DNA from: Chitinophagaceae bacterium
GTDB taxonomy: Bacteria; Bacteroidota; Bacteroidia; Chitinophagales; Chitinophagaceae
NCBI GenBank assembly: GCA_016719015.1
Contig: JADKAZ010000001.1
Location: 1,302,001-1,366,000, forward strand
Direction: 5' to 3'
Length of the DNA: 64,000 bases
Shown: one piece after another, positions 50,418 through 59,686 of the stretch
Layout of the letters: every line of letters begins with the position of its first letter
Position numbering within the stretch: the stretch's first letter is position 1
The notes under the pieces: model-generated
Databases searched by the model: none
What the model was told of the DNA's origin: nothing
The model's input: the letters and a program-made list of their open reading frames with translations, nothing else
Program-made: the position numbers and the translations under genes

Positions 50418-51296
50418 TTAGTTTCGCTTATCAAGCCCCCAGGTCAATTTATTACGCAGGGTTTGCAGGAAATTATTCTCACTCAGGCGAACCAGGTGGA
50501 TATCAAAACTCTCTTTTTTTACTGCTAACTGTACATCCTTACTCACAATTTCCCTCCGGGAATCTAATGCACAGATAATCTGTTCCGAACGGCTTTCAAT
50601 CTCAAATGAAATAATATTATCATCGGGTACAATGATGGGTCGGACATTCAGATTGTGAGGCGCCACCGGGGTTATTACAAAACTGCCTGAATCAGGAAAT
50701 ACCACCGGGCCATTACAACTGAGTGAATAACCGGTAGAGCCTGTAGGTGTAGCCACTATAAGCCCGTCTGCCCAGTAGGTATTTAAGAATTCACCATTGA
50801 GATACGTATGAATTTTTATCATCGATGCCACGTCCCTTTTATGAATGGAAAAATCATTTAAAGCATAAGGGACATTACCAAACATGGGTAAACTGGCATC
50901 CAGGTGAATCATGGTACGCTTATCTGTTACATAGGTCCTTTTGGCAATAGATTTTACTGCAATTTTTACTTCCTCCCGGCCGATACTGGCTAAAAAACCT
51001 AACCTGCCAAAGTTGATACCCATGATAGAAATCTGCTTATTCCGTACAAGAGTTACCGTATCAAGCAAAGTACCATCACCAACAAGGCTGATTATAAATT
51101 CAATTTCATCCGTCAAATCTTCAGAAATAGAAAAAGTTTTTGTGTCAGCAGGTAAGTGGATAGTCTCTTTTAACTGGTCGAAATAGTCTTTGAAAATAAT
51201 GGGCTCTATTTTCTGAATGGCTAATTCATCAAAGAACAACTGCACATCTTTCTGCTGCTCACTCTCCAGTATCCGGCTGTATATTGCTGCTTTCAT
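50418..51296 (-). CDS. nadK: NAD kinase
   Basis: The enzyme phosphorylates NAD to NADP. The 292 residues have the GGDGT motif in the form VGDGTLLDTV (first Gly is Val), NYSL-type GSTGYSLSCNGP and the C-terminal DSRREIV. Lying 8 bp after the small Omp85 gene and ahead of the porG-like gene, it is in the Bacteroidota nadK-porG-uppS-bamA arrangement. Confidence 0.95.
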   Translation of the reverse strand: MKAAIYSRILESEQQKDVQLFFDELAIQKIEPIIFKDYFDQLKETIHLPADTKTFSISEDLTDEIEFIISLVGDGTLLDTVTLVRNKQISIMGINFGRLGFLASIGREEVKIAVKSIAKRTYVTDKRTMIHLDASLPMFGNVPYALNDFSIHKRDVASMIKIHTYLNGEFLNTYWADGLIVATPTGSTGYSLSCNGPVVFPDSGSFVITPVAPHNLNVRPIIVPDDNIISFEIESRSEQIICALDSRREIVSKDVQLAVKKESFDIHLVRLSENNFLQTLRNKLTWGLDKRN

Positions 51297-51304
51297 TATT
51301 TTTT

Positions 51305-52744
51305 TTAGAAGATGGTCTTGCGGTGTAAAAATAGACCGTTTTGGCCTAATGAGTTAAAACTGTATTCCAGTTTGAATGTAACGTCGTAAAAAGTAAGGAT
51401 ATCAATACCAAACCCACCGGAATAGAGCATTTTATTGGAGAGAGAATTTTGTCCCGGCTGCTGAGCATGAACATAGCCGCTGTTACCAAACACTTTTCCG
51501 AAAATACGGAAAGGAATTCGCTGTGCCTCTCTCCCCTTTTTACCTGCGGGTGTTTTAATAGCAAAATTCAGTAACTCCCTGGTAACTGTTGTTTTTAAAT
51601 AGCCCCCTGCCACGCCGTCGATTACAAAGTACTCAAAGCCCTGCATGAAAACATCGCCATATCCGAGAAACCGTTGATTGAAATAGGGTTGTTTGAAGGG
51701 AAGTTTTATACCCCCATATACATTCAGGTTCAAAAAAGTTTTTGCTGACAATGGCCAGGTGCCGGAACCTTTTACATGAAGCTGCCAGAGATCAATAATA
51801 TTATTAAATCCGTTTTTACTAATGGAAACCTGTGCCGCATACCCTTTAGTGGGATAAGGAATATAATCCAGGTCATAATAGGTCATATTATAATAAATAC
51901 CCGGAAAACTAATACTGTTTCGTCCAGATTTAAAATAAGAAGGGTTCAGGGAGACAATTGTATCTTTTATTCCTTCTGCTGCATAACTTATTCCAAAGCT
52001 GTGTCTTGTTTTAATAGCCTTACGATAAGTAAGCTCAGCATTAGCATTTGTAAAATTGCGGACGTAGTTATTTTCGTCTTTCAGAAAGACCTGTTTGTCA
52101 TTGATTGTATTATAGTTTATCTCCCTGTTTTTACCGGCAGCAAAAGAAAATTTAAAACCCCATTTCAGCCTTGCATCAATGTATAACCTGTCATAGCTGA
52201 GAGAAAGTTGTTTTGTATAGCCATTAATTAGTCCCAGCTTTAGTTTATCATTTTTTCCCGAGACATTGTTATAATATAATTTTATTCCATAATTCACCCG
52301 GTCAAGACTGGCATTTTGTTCCACTAACCATTGGTTAAGATTACGGTCAATGGGTTTAAAAACAGGCACCGGAAATAAATACCACCGTTCCTTTACTTCA
52401 ACACTCACATCAATTTTATTACCCTCAATATTTTTTGCAGCTACAATTACTGAATTAAAAAGAGTCGTATTCATCAACTGGCGACGGGCTGTTTCAAATT
52501 TTTCAACCAACTCTTTCAATGAATAAGTCTGCCCTGATTTAAAAGGTATTTCCCGGAGAATGATTGATTCTTTTGTTTTTTTATTTCCCGTAATTTCTAT
52601 TTTTCCCACAATAACTGGTGAGTTGGCAGAAGGAACAATAGCAGTATCTTTTATTTCCCCTGTTACGGTGGATTGTGCCATCAGAAAATGGCAAGCAATC
52701 ATCAGTATGAAAAAAAGGGAATAATATTTTCTTTTACGCAACAT
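51305..52744 (-). CDS. Single-POTRA Omp85-superfamily outer-membrane protein
   Basis: The 479-residue protein has a signal peptide (about 1-24), one POTRA domain (GKIEITGNKKTKESIILREI, about 40-115) and an Omp85/TamA-like barrel (about 150-479) ending FNSLGQNGLFLHRKTIF. Omp85 proteins insert or translocate proteins or lipids across the outer membrane. With only one POTRA it is not BamA. It lies between a CBS-domain gene and nadK, so it shares a locus with envelope genes. Confidence 0.85.
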   Translation of the reverse strand: MLRKRKYYSLFFILMIACHFLMAQSTVTGEIKDTAIVPSANSPVIVGKIEITGNKKTKESIILREIPFKSGQTYSLKELVEKFETARRQLMNTTLFNSVIVAAKNIEGNKIDVSVEVKERWYLFPVPVFKPIDRNLNQWLVEQNASLDRVNYGIKLYYNNVSGKNDKLKLGLINGYTKQLSLSYDRLYIDARLKWGFKFSFAAGKNREINYNTINDKQVFLKDENNYVRNFTNANAELTYRKAIKTRHSFGISYAAEGIKDTIVSLNPSYFKSGRNSISFPGIYYNMTYYDLDYIPYPTKGYAAQVSISKNGFNNIIDLWQLHVKGSGTWPLSAKTFLNLNVYGGIKLPFKQPYFNQRFLGYGDVFMQGFEYFVIDGVAGGYLKTTVTRELLNFAIKTPAGKKGREAQRIPFRIFGKVFGNSGYVHAQQPGQNSLSNKMLYSGGFGIDILTFYDVTFKLEYSFNSLGQNGLFLHRKTIF

Positions 52745-52817
52745 AATTCTTTTCGGGCAGAGGCCTAAATTAGGCCGAATTATCAGGTCTGCATAAAATA
52801 AAGGAAAAGTCCGAAGA

Positions 52818-53480
52818 TCAGATTTTCAGGTAGTTCATCAGGTTGTCGTAGTTGCTGCGTAATTCGTTTGTGTACAATTCTTCGCCAAAAAAATATTTTA
52901 CGTTATACTCATAACGTTGAAAAGAAGCTACGATGTCTGCCACATCAGGTTTATTGATACGGATAGTCACCTGCATCATACCTGTTTCCGCATTATTAGA
53001 AGTATTTAATTGGGTAATCTGGGCATCATTTGTTTCCACCAGTTTGCTGATTTCATTAAATGAATACTGGTTACTCTCCATCTCCAGCACAATCAGGCCC
53101 CCGGGTTCACCAAGGCTCATAAAACCCGATGAAAATTTTAAAAGGTCATTATAAGCCAATGTACCAACCAGTTCATTCTCTTCTGAAACAACCGGAACCA
53201 CACTCAGGCCACTATCAGCAGCAAGTTGAACCGCTTTGAGAAAATGTTCATCTTCCTTCACCGACACATCTGAAAAAGATTGTTCCAGGGAAGATAGATC
53301 AGCATGGTCATTCTCTGCCAATAGCAAGTCTTCTTCGCTGATGTTACCAATAAATTTTTCGCCTTCTGTAATAGGAAGATGAGTCACATGATTGTCATTC
53401 ATCAGTTGCAATGCCTGGTACACCTTATCGCTAAGGCGAAGGGAAGGAAGGGATTGAGATAATAGTTCACGGGTTAACAT
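52818..53480 (-). CDS. CBS-domain protein
   Basis: The 220-residue cytosolic protein has a pair of CBS domains (about 1-120: SLRLSDKVYQALQLMNDNHV and VKEDEHFLKAVQLAADSGL) that bind adenosine nucleotides, and a C-terminal ACT-like region (about 130-210). Sensing of nucleotide charge is the usual inference. CBS genes next to nadK are common in Bacteroidota. Confidence 0.88.
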   Translation of the reverse strand: MLTRELLSQSLPSLRLSDKVYQALQLMNDNHVTHLPITEGEKFIGNISEEDLLLAENDHADLSSLEQSFSDVSVKEDEHFLKAVQLAADSGLSVVPVVSEENELVGTLAYNDLLKFSSGFMSLGEPGGLIVLEMESNQYSFNEISKLVETNDAQITQLNTSNNAETGMMQVTIRINKPDVADIVASFQRYEYNVKYFFGEELYTNELRSNYDNLMNYLKI

Positions 53481-53514
53481 GGATAGCGGCTTTACTTCTC
53501 TGAGACATCAATGA

Positions 53515-54291
53515 TCAGGCAACTGTTGCAGGCTCATTGAGCTTTTTCAAAAATTTATGCAGAATCGCATTAAACTCATCGGGCACTTCCATCATAGGTG
53601 CATGGCCACATTTATCAACAAAATGCAATTCACTGTTTGGAATCAACTTATTAAATTCCTTGGCTACAAACGGAGGTGTAATGGTATCATTACTACCCCA
53701 TACTAATAACGTTGGTTGTTTAATCTGGTTGAGCTCTTCCCCTAAATTATTTCTGATAGCACTTTTAGCTAAAGCAATAATTTTAATAACCTTTATACGG
53801 CTATTGGTAATACTATACACTTCATCTACTAACTCTTTAGTCGCCATCGCAGGATCATAAAATGTCAGCTCTGTTTTTTTCTTGATATACTCATAGTCAC
53901 CCCTTTTGGGATAACTATCACCCATACCGTTTTCAAAAAGGCCTGAACTTCCGGTTAGTGTCAACGACTTTATTCTTTCAGGATGCTTCAGTGTGTGTAC
54001 TAATCCTACATGGCCACCAAGGGAGTTCCCTAACAAATGAACACCCTGGTAGTCTCTGGCTTCGATGAACTTATGTACATATTTGGCAAGGCCACCAACA
54101 GAAGTGTTTAAAATATCCATCTCAAGCAGCGGTAATATAGGTACAACTACTTTGTAATGATGCCGGAAGTATTCTATAAGACTGGCAAAGTTGCTGAGTG
54201 CACCAAACAGGCCATGTAAAAGCACCAGCGGTTCTCCACTGCCTTCCTCGATGTATTTGAACTTGTCGTGTTGTTTGATTTCGTACTCCAT
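53515..54291 (-). CDS. Alpha/beta hydrolase
   Basis: The 258-residue hydrolase has the oxyanion motif LLHGLFG, nucleophile S90 in LLGNSLGGH, an acidic residue near WGSNDTITPP and catalytic His in KCGHAPMME. The ATG at 54291 is preferred over an upstream in-frame Met at 54372, which would add residues lying in intergenic-looking DNA. The substrate is unknown. Confidence 0.9.
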   Translation of the reverse strand: MEYEIKQHDKFKYIEEGSGEPLVLLHGLFGALSNFASLIEYFRHHYKVVVPILPLLEMDILNTSVGGLAKYVHKFIEARDYQGVHLLGNSLGGHVGLVHTLKHPERIKSLTLTGSSGLFENGMGDSYPKRGDYEYIKKKTELTFYDPAMATKELVDEVYSITNSRIKVIKIIALAKSAIRNNLGEELNQIKQPTLLVWGSNDTITPPFVAKEFNKLIPNSELHFVDKCGHAPMMEVPDEFNAILHKFLKKLNEPATVA

Positions 54292-54614
54292 GGCCGTTAA
54301 TTCTGTACTATCTATAGTTGCTAAATTAGTCGTTTTGGCGCAAAAAATAAGCAGATTACTGCATAAAGACATGCCAATCAGGGCAAATATAGGCGCAACG
54401 GCCTTGTTTTAAAAACATGTTTTGATTACCGGGCTGTATTTCAATTTATTTATTATACAAAACCTGTATATATCACTGTTGTATCTCCGGAACAACTTTA
54501 TTTGAAGAACTATACGTTAATTGAATGTTGCAGAAAAAGCTCATACTGTTTTTTACGGTGAAGTCTTGTTTAATACTTACACCTTCTTTTCCCCGGTAAA
54601 TGTTCCAACAAGGT
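54292..54614. other. Intergenic region with a possible gene remnant
   Basis: The 323-base gap between cvpA and the hydrolase has an open frame on the minus strand immediately after the cvpA stop (54473 to about 54611), in the +1 frame: IRPCWNIYRGKEGVSI ... LTYSSSNKVVPEIQQ. Its composition is coding-like but it has no start of its own. It may be the remnant of a former cvpA-neighbour gene or chance. The rest (54292-54472) shows no ORF. Confidence 0.35.
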
Positions 54615-55157
54615 CTAATGTAAGGATATCTCTTTCGCCACCCCATCAAAAAATTGTTCGAGTTCGCTGAACATATCTTTAAAGATGGGGACAATAGAGC
54701 CAAATCCATTCATCGCTTTCGGGCCCCAGGGTTGTACAAAAGAATACGTCACGGATTTATCAATTGTATCCGCTTGAAGCAACTTCATTTGCTCTGCATA
54801 AAAAAGTAACACACTGAAAACAGTAATATAAATAGCAGCAAACAGAATAATACCGCCGATTTTGTTCACCCAGCCAAGCAGCACAACTTCTATCGCTTTT
54901 TCGATAGCTCTGGCCCCCAGGCGAATCAATAATAAAACAATAAGGAAAACAACAGCAAAAGAAATAATAGGGAGCCATTCTTCTGAGACCTTAACAGCCT
55001 TGCCAATATAACCAGCAACAACTGTTGAAAGCTTCATAGCTGCGGCAAGTCCAATAATAACGGCAACCAATGAAAACAAACCTATAACAAGGCCACGTTG
55101 ATAACCTTTTAATATGGCTAATACAAGGATGACGGCGAAAATGAGGTCGATTAACAT
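54615..55157 (-). CDS. cvpA: CvpA family membrane protein
   Basis: The 180-residue inner-membrane protein has four hydrophobic segments and the CvpA start MLIDLIFAVILVLAILKGYQRGLVIGLF. CvpA-family proteins are linked to colicin V production and to biofilm or envelope stress resistance. Function in Bacteroidota is unclear. Confidence 0.88.
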   Translation of the reverse strand: MLIDLIFAVILVLAILKGYQRGLVIGLFSLVAVIIGLAAAMKLSTVVAGYIGKAVKVSEEWLPIISFAVVFLIVLLLIRLGARAIEKAIEVVLLGWVNKIGGIILFAAIYITVFSVLLFYAEQMKLLQADTIDKSVTYSFVQPWGPKAMNGFGSIVPIFKDMFSELEQFFDGVAKEISLH

Positions 55158-55166
55158 TTGTTTGTT

Positions 55167-55224
55167 TAAGGTTTAACGTCTGAAGGGGCAGGTTATTTCG
55201 GGTAGAATCAACATTAAACCTTAA
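55167..55224. repeat. Inverted repeat TTAAGGTTTAA
   Basis: TTAAGGTTTAA (55167-55177) and its exact inverse TTAAACCTTAA (55214-55224) flank 36 bases between yqeY and cvpA. It belongs to the same class of word-like intergenic palindromes as 314-393. Confidence 0.5.
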
Positions 55225-55236
55225 AACTTTAAACAT

Positions 55237-55692
55237 TCAACTTTTTGATAGCAACTCCTTCACTAACGAGGAAATAGTTTTACCATCTGCTTTACCAGCT
55301 AATTGTTTAGTTGCGGCACCCATTACTTTACCCATATCAGCAGGGGATGATGCACCAACTTCTGTAATAATTTTTGATAATACAGCTTTTACCTCGTCAG
55401 CACTCATTTGCTTTGGTAAGAATTTTTCAATCACCGCTATTTCTTCTTCCTCTTTTTTAGCCAACTCAGGACGATTCTGCTGTTGAAATATTTCTAAAGA
55501 ATCTTTCCTGCTTTTTACCAATTTCTGCAATAGTTTCAGTTCGTCATCTTCCGATATTTCACCTTTAGCTCCTTCTGCAGTTTTAGCCACAATGATAGCA
55601 GCTTTAATAGCTCGCAGGCTTCTTAACCCTGCTTCATCTTTTGCCAGCATGGCTGTTTTCAATTCAGTCATTATTTTTTGTTCGAGGCTCAT
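55237..55692 (-). CDS. GatB/YqeY domain protein
   Basis: The 151-residue protein has the YqeY core (MLAKDEAGLRSLRAIKAAI, AVIEKFLPKQMSADEVKAVL, DMGKVMGAATKQLAGKADGK), related to the tail domain of the tRNA amidotransferase subunit GatB. Stand-alone YqeY is common; its role is not well defined. It follows gldC by 15 bp. Confidence 0.92.
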   Translation of the reverse strand: MSLEQKIMTELKTAMLAKDEAGLRSLRAIKAAIIVAKTAEGAKGEISEDDELKLLQKLVKSRKDSLEIFQQQNRPELAKKEEEEIAVIEKFLPKQMSADEVKAVLSKIITEVGASSPADMGKVMGAATKQLAGKADGKTISSLVKELLSKS

Positions 55693-55707
55693 ATCAAATT
55701 TTTTTAG

Positions 55708-56058
55708 TTAATCAGCTTTATTTTCTTTGAGTTGCTTTTCTCTGAATTTTTCATAAAAGCCTTTGGCAAACTGTTTCATCTCCTGTACCTGGTCGGCATA
55801 TTTGGTAGCACGGCCATAGGTATCCGCCATCGTCATCATGGTTTGATAAAAGAAATCCGCCATTTCATCCACCATCATATCACTCGTCCAGAGGTCAATT
55901 CGTAACGCTGCTTTTTCTGCCCCATCCCAGAAAGAAATCATCATGGCTTTTGCCTTTTGTGCATTTTCAGCCGTTGTATCTGTTGCACTCCACGCAATAG
56001 AAGCAGGCACCCGGTTTTCATCGGTCATCACATCAATAGTAATTGTCGATTTATTCAT
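55708..56058 (-). CDS. gldC: Gliding motility protein GldC
   Basis: GldC is a small cytosolic protein that supports gliding in Flavobacterium, though not strictly required there. The 116 residues start MNKSTITIDVMTDENRVP, then SATDTTAENAQKAKAMMISFWDG and a charged helical end (YEKFREKQLKENKAD). The ATG at 56058 is chosen over a longer ORF from 56157 because a TATCTTTG box at 56077-56084 lies just upstream. Confidence 0.88.
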   Translation of the reverse strand: MNKSTITIDVMTDENRVPASIAWSATDTTAENAQKAKAMMISFWDGAEKAALRIDLWTSDMMVDEMADFFYQTMMTMADTYGRATKYADQVQEMKQFAKGFYEKFREKQLKENKAD

Positions 56059-56076
56059 ATATAGAATTAAAGGAGG

Positions 56077-56084
56077 CAAAGATA
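56077..56084 (-). promoter_or_regulatory. TAnnTTTG -7 box of gldC
   Basis: TATCTTTG on the minus strand predicts a start about 13 nt ahead of the gldC ATG. Confidence 0.5.
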
Positions 56085-56126
56085 AGAACAGGGATGACAC
56101 GGATGAAGGCAGATTCAACCGGATAT

Positions 56127-57251
56127 CTAAGGCATAACCTTCACTATGCTTTGCCACAGTAATGTGGCCGTTTTATCCCAGGAATATTGCTTTACAATCT
56201 GCCTGCCTTTTAGAATCAACTCTTTGCGGAGGTTCTCATCTTTATACAGTAACATCATCTTATTAGCTATATCAGTGTGGCTGTTTGCATCTGCATACAA
56301 TGCAGCATCTTTTGCTATTTCCTGCATGGCCGAATCAGCCGAGGTAATGACCGGCACATCACACCGCATGGCTTCCAGCACCGGCACACCAAAGCCTTCA
56401 AAAAGGGAGGGATACACCAGCGCATAAGCTGCCCCAATAATGTCAGCCAACACGGCATCTTCCACATAACCTGTCAACACTACATCATTTCTATATTTAT
56501 AGGATTTCAAATCTTTCTCAAACGATTCGTATTGCCAGGCCAGTCTTCCGGCCAGTACAAGCTTCATATTTGTTTGCTGCCGCTTTTTAAAAACCGAGAA
56601 AGCTTTTAGCAACGTTATTAAATTTTTTCTTGGGTGAATGGACCCTGCGTATATAAAATACTCTTTCCCGTCAGTGTATTTATTTTTTATTGTTGCTTTG
56701 GCGTCATTATTAATGGGATTAAAAATCTCCTTTACTCCATTATATACCACATTAATTTTTTTAGCATCGGTGCCGTACTGTGCAATAATATCTTTCTTAG
56801 AAAATTCAGAAACCGTTGCAATAGATATTGCTTTACCTAAAAATTTAGGTGTATATCTTTTATAAAAAAGCAGGTGTGATTTTTTTATGGCCGATGGGTA
56901 ATGCAAAAATGCGAGGTCATGCACTACAAGGCATTGCGGCACTTTAGTGCCCAGCGAACAAAAACCATCGCAGGATACAAATACATCCACCTTATATCTT
57001 TTTAAGATGACAGGTACTTTAATATCATACCATAATTTCCACAGCAATGGGTGCCGGGCTGCAGGACCGGTAACAACTGTCTTTATATTGTTACTAAATA
57101 AGAAACGTTTGTCGTAAGGCCTGTCAAATATGAAAATAAATTCATGCTCCGGATGTTGTTCTGTTATCCGTCGAAAAGTTTCATATATAAAATTTCCGTA
57201 CCCTTCCAGGTAATCAACCAGCAGAAATCTTGTATTGACAGCAATAACCAT
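56127..57251 (-). CDS. Glycosyltransferase family 4 (GT-B fold)
   Basis: The 374-residue enzyme has GT-B features: N-terminal acceptor domain and a donor domain with YAGSIHPRKNLITLLKAF, LAGRLAW, PSLFEGFGVPVLEAMRCDVP. The sugar substrate is unknown; polysaccharide or LPS synthesis is probable. Start 57251 (MVIAVNTRF) is chosen since TACCTTTG overlaps the alternative Met at 57263. It leads the minus-strand gene block. Confidence 0.92.
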   Translation of the reverse strand: MVIAVNTRFLLVDYLEGYGNFIYETFRRITEQHPEHEFIFIFDRPYDKRFLFSNNIKTVVTGPAARHPLLWKLWYDIKVPVILKRYKVDVFVSCDGFCSLGTKVPQCLVVHDLAFLHYPSAIKKSHLLFYKRYTPKFLGKAISIATVSEFSKKDIIAQYGTDAKKINVVYNGVKEIFNPINNDAKATIKNKYTDGKEYFIYAGSIHPRKNLITLLKAFSVFKKRQQTNMKLVLAGRLAWQYESFEKDLKSYKYRNDVVLTGYVEDAVLADIIGAAYALVYPSLFEGFGVPVLEAMRCDVPVITSADSAMQEIAKDAALYADANSHTDIANKMMLLYKDENLRKELILKGRQIVKQYSWDKTATLLWQSIVKVMP

Positions 57252-57260
57252 ATATGCCGG

Positions 57261-57268
57261 CAAAGGTA
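57261..57268 (-). promoter_or_regulatory. TAnnTTTG -7 box of the glycosyltransferase gene
   Basis: TACCTTTG on the minus strand lies 9 bp before the ATG at 57251, so the leader would be about 4 nt. Confidence 0.55.
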
Positions 57269-57506
57269 TTGGTTGTAGTATTTACGCAGTAAAACATCTT
57301 ACGACTCTGTTGTAAAAAAAGTTTGATTTATTACTTTTTCCCTTCTGTTTTACTACACCGCTGTTTCAGAAAAACACAGGAACATTTGCTGTGGATATTC
57401 ATTAAATACCGCAATTAAAATCGGGCATTTGTACAATTGTATACTCTCTGCGATGACTCTACATTTACACTACCACCTCATTAAGTAGAAACCAAAACTC
57501 AAACCT

Positions 57507-58709
57507 ATGAAACATATTTACGCAAGGTTTTTTACAACGGGTGGTCTTATAATACTCATGCAACTATTTTTCCACCATACCGCACTGGCACAATGTCCTT
57601 TTGGCGTTACACCCGGCAGTACTATGTATGATACCACTATTAATACACCGCCGGGCATCAATACCTTACAGGTAAAATTTCCACAGGCGGATCCAATGGT
57701 CGGAATGGTTACTTGTTTACGACTGTGTATTTCCATTACAGGTGTTGTTGACTCTGTAAGTGTTGAGAACAATTCAGCTTCAGCACAAACGGCCGATGTG
57801 TACTATATAAGAACGGATCAGATAACAGGGCCGGGACTATCTGCGCCATTAAGTAATAGTATAAATCATCACTATGGTCCTTATTCGCTTGGGCCTACGA
57901 ATGGTGTACTGGGTTCCGGTCCTGATTTTATCGCTATCTCAAGAGATACATTATTGAATGCTGTAACGGTTTGCCAGACTATCAATAACATGGATTCATT
58001 ACTACAGTTTTACGGACATGACAGCGTTACATATACTTATAACATAATGGCCTTTACCAATGTAACCTGTACGGGTGGTAACTATAACAGTACCGTAGCC
58101 ACTTCGGCCATTGTAAGGTTCCACTTCGAGTATTGTACCTGTCCCGGTTATATATTACCCTTACAGCTACGCAATTTCGAAGTAAATAAAATAGCAGATA
58201 ATAAGGCAAAGCTTAGTTGGTCTGGGTTTAATGACCCCGAGGCTTCTTATTATTATGAAACCCAGGTGAGCCGGGATGGAACCAGTTTTTCTGCAACAGG
58301 AAGAGTAGAGAAAGATGCAGCAATAAATGATTCGTATCAATTTATTTATACGACCCCACAAAACGAAAACGGAGTTTTCTTTTTCAGAATAAAACAGGTG
58401 TATGCCAATGGTTATACGAGATTCAGCGATGTGCGACAGCTATCGTTAAAAAGTTCAACCGTTCCAACATTTATTATCAGCCCTAATCCCTCAAATGGGA
58501 TTGTTGGTATCAAATTTGATAATTACGGGGGTGGTAAAATGAGGCTGGAAATATATAATACTCAGGGGCAAAAAGTGATGCAAAGAGAAATAGTAGTGGC
58601 AGGTAATTTTTATCAACAGGTGGCTACGTTACAAAGTGGTGTTTATTGGATCAGGCTTACCGACGTAACGAGTCAGCTAACCTCTGTGAATCAACTTTTA
58701 ATTAAATGA
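57507..58709 (+). CDS. Secreted protein with type IX secretion C-terminal sorting domain
   Basis: The 400-residue protein has a signal peptide (about 1-28) and a Cys- and Thr-rich beta body without a known enzyme motif. Its C-terminal domain is of the T9SS type A family: SPNPSNGIVGIKFDN, LEIYNTQGQKVM and GVYWIRLTD, ending NQLLIK. Such domains direct export across the outer membrane and often anchor the protein on the surface. The body probably has an adhesive or structural role. Confidence 0.88.
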   Translation: MKHIYARFFTTGGLIILMQLFFHHTALAQCPFGVTPGSTMYDTTINTPPGINTLQVKFPQADPMVGMVTCLRLCISITGVVDSVSVENNSASAQTADVYYIRTDQITGPGLSAPLSNSINHHYGPYSLGPTNGVLGSGPDFIAISRDTLLNAVTVCQTINNMDSLLQFYGHDSVTYTYNIMAFTNVTCTGGNYNSTVATSAIVRFHFEYCTCPGYILPLQLRNFEVNKIADNKAKLSWSGFNDPEASYYYETQVSRDGTSFSATGRVEKDAAINDSYQFIYTTPQNENGVFFFRIKQVYANGYTRFSDVRQLSLKSSTVPTFIISPNPSNGIVGIKFDNYGGGKMRLEIYNTQGQKVMQREIVVAGNFYQQVATLQSGVYWIRLTDVTSQLTSVNQLLIK

Positions 58710-58740
58710 CCTCTTAGGTGGAAGAGGATGGTGGCTTGTA

Positions 58741-58773
58741 AAAGGGGCCCAGGTTCGGGGCCCCTTTCTTTTT
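58741..58773 (+). terminator. Terminator of the T9SS cargo gene
   Basis: AAAGGGGCCC (58741-58750) pairs with GGGCCCCTTT (58758-58767) around AGGTTCG and is followed by CTTTTT. Confidence 0.85.
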
Positions 58774-58800
58774 ATACGACCCCAATTCATGCCCTCCCGA

Positions 58801-58817
58801 CCTCCCTAAAGGGAAGG
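58801..58817. repeat. CCTCCCTAAAGGGAAGG palindrome
   Basis: Imperfect 17-base palindrome in the gap before the DUF4290 gene, a relative of the CCCCTAAAGGGGAG pair at 18065-18194. Confidence 0.45.
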
Positions 58818-58943
58818 CCACCAACACACAGCCCTAACTTTCAAAGTGTTCCTATTATTTCATTAAGGTCCTTTAAACATAAAATTCCTCCTTTGAGTCC
58901 GCTGTGTTTCACCCTTTAACTTCCGATTTCAAACTTCTTTCTC

Positions 58944-58951
58944 TACATTTG
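58944..58951 (+). promoter_or_regulatory. TAnnTTTG -7 box of the DUF4290 gene
   Basis: TACATTTG ends 5 bp before the ATG at 58957: predicted leaderless transcript. Confidence 0.55.
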
Positions 58952-58956
58952 TTGCA

Positions 58957-59667
58957 ATGGATATAGATAACATGGAGTATAATACCACGAGAAATCATCT
59001 TACCATGAGGGAATATGGCCGTCATGTGCAGAAGATGGTAGAACATATCATGACGATTGAAGAACCCGAGCGCCGGCAAAGAAATGCCCAGGCTGTGATT
59101 GAACTTATGGGTTTTTTAAATCCGCATTTGAAAAATGTGGAAGATTTCCGGCATAAACTCTGGGATCACCTGTTCTTAATATCAGATTTCACATTAGATG
59201 TAAAATCTCCTTACCCGATTCCCACCAGGGAAACATTGAAGGCTAAACCCGATCCGCTTCCTTATCCAAAAAGGCAACCAAAACTATTGCATCTCGGCAA
59301 AAACCTGGAAGTAATTATTGGTAAAGCCTTGCAAGAAGAAAATCCGGAGAAGAAACTGGGCTTCGCCAATGCTATTGCGTATTACATGAAGCTGGCCTAC
59401 AATAACTGGCACAAGGAAATAGTACATGATGATGCCATACAAAGTGAACTTTCTGCTATTACAGATGGTCAGCTTACTTTCACTAATACACCGTATGTAA
59501 AAGCATTCCGCCCTCAACCTGAAGGAAGAGATAACCGTGGTGGTTATGGGAAAAGAGGCGGTGGAGGTAAATACCAGCAACGTGGCGGCGGTGGCGGCCA
59601 GCGCAGAAATGATGGCCGTGACAACCGTGGTGGTGGTGGAGGTGGTTTTAAGAAGAAAAGGTATTAA
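58957..59667 (+). CDS. DUF4290 protein with RGG-rich tail
   Basis: The 236 residues have the DUF4290 body (MEYNTTRNHLTMREYGRHVQ ... AYYMKLAYNNWHKEIVHDD, about 6-165), a helical domain of unknown function found in Bacteroidota and regularly next to murA, as here. A tail (about 186-236) of RGG and GGGG units with Tyr and Lys follows. RGG boxes bind RNA and can drive condensation in eukaryotes. Similar tails in bacteria are less studied. Confidence 0.85.
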   Translation: MDIDNMEYNTTRNHLTMREYGRHVQKMVEHIMTIEEPERRQRNAQAVIELMGFLNPHLKNVEDFRHKLWDHLFLISDFTLDVKSPYPIPTRETLKAKPDPLPYPKRQPKLLHLGKNLEVIIGKALQEENPEKKLGFANAIAYYMKLAYNNWHKEIVHDDAIQSELSAITDGQLTFTNTPYVKAFRPQPEGRDNRGGYGKRGGGGKYQQRGGGGGQRRNDGRDNRGGGGGGFKKKRY

Positions 59668-59686
59668 GTTAATTAGTTAAATAGTT

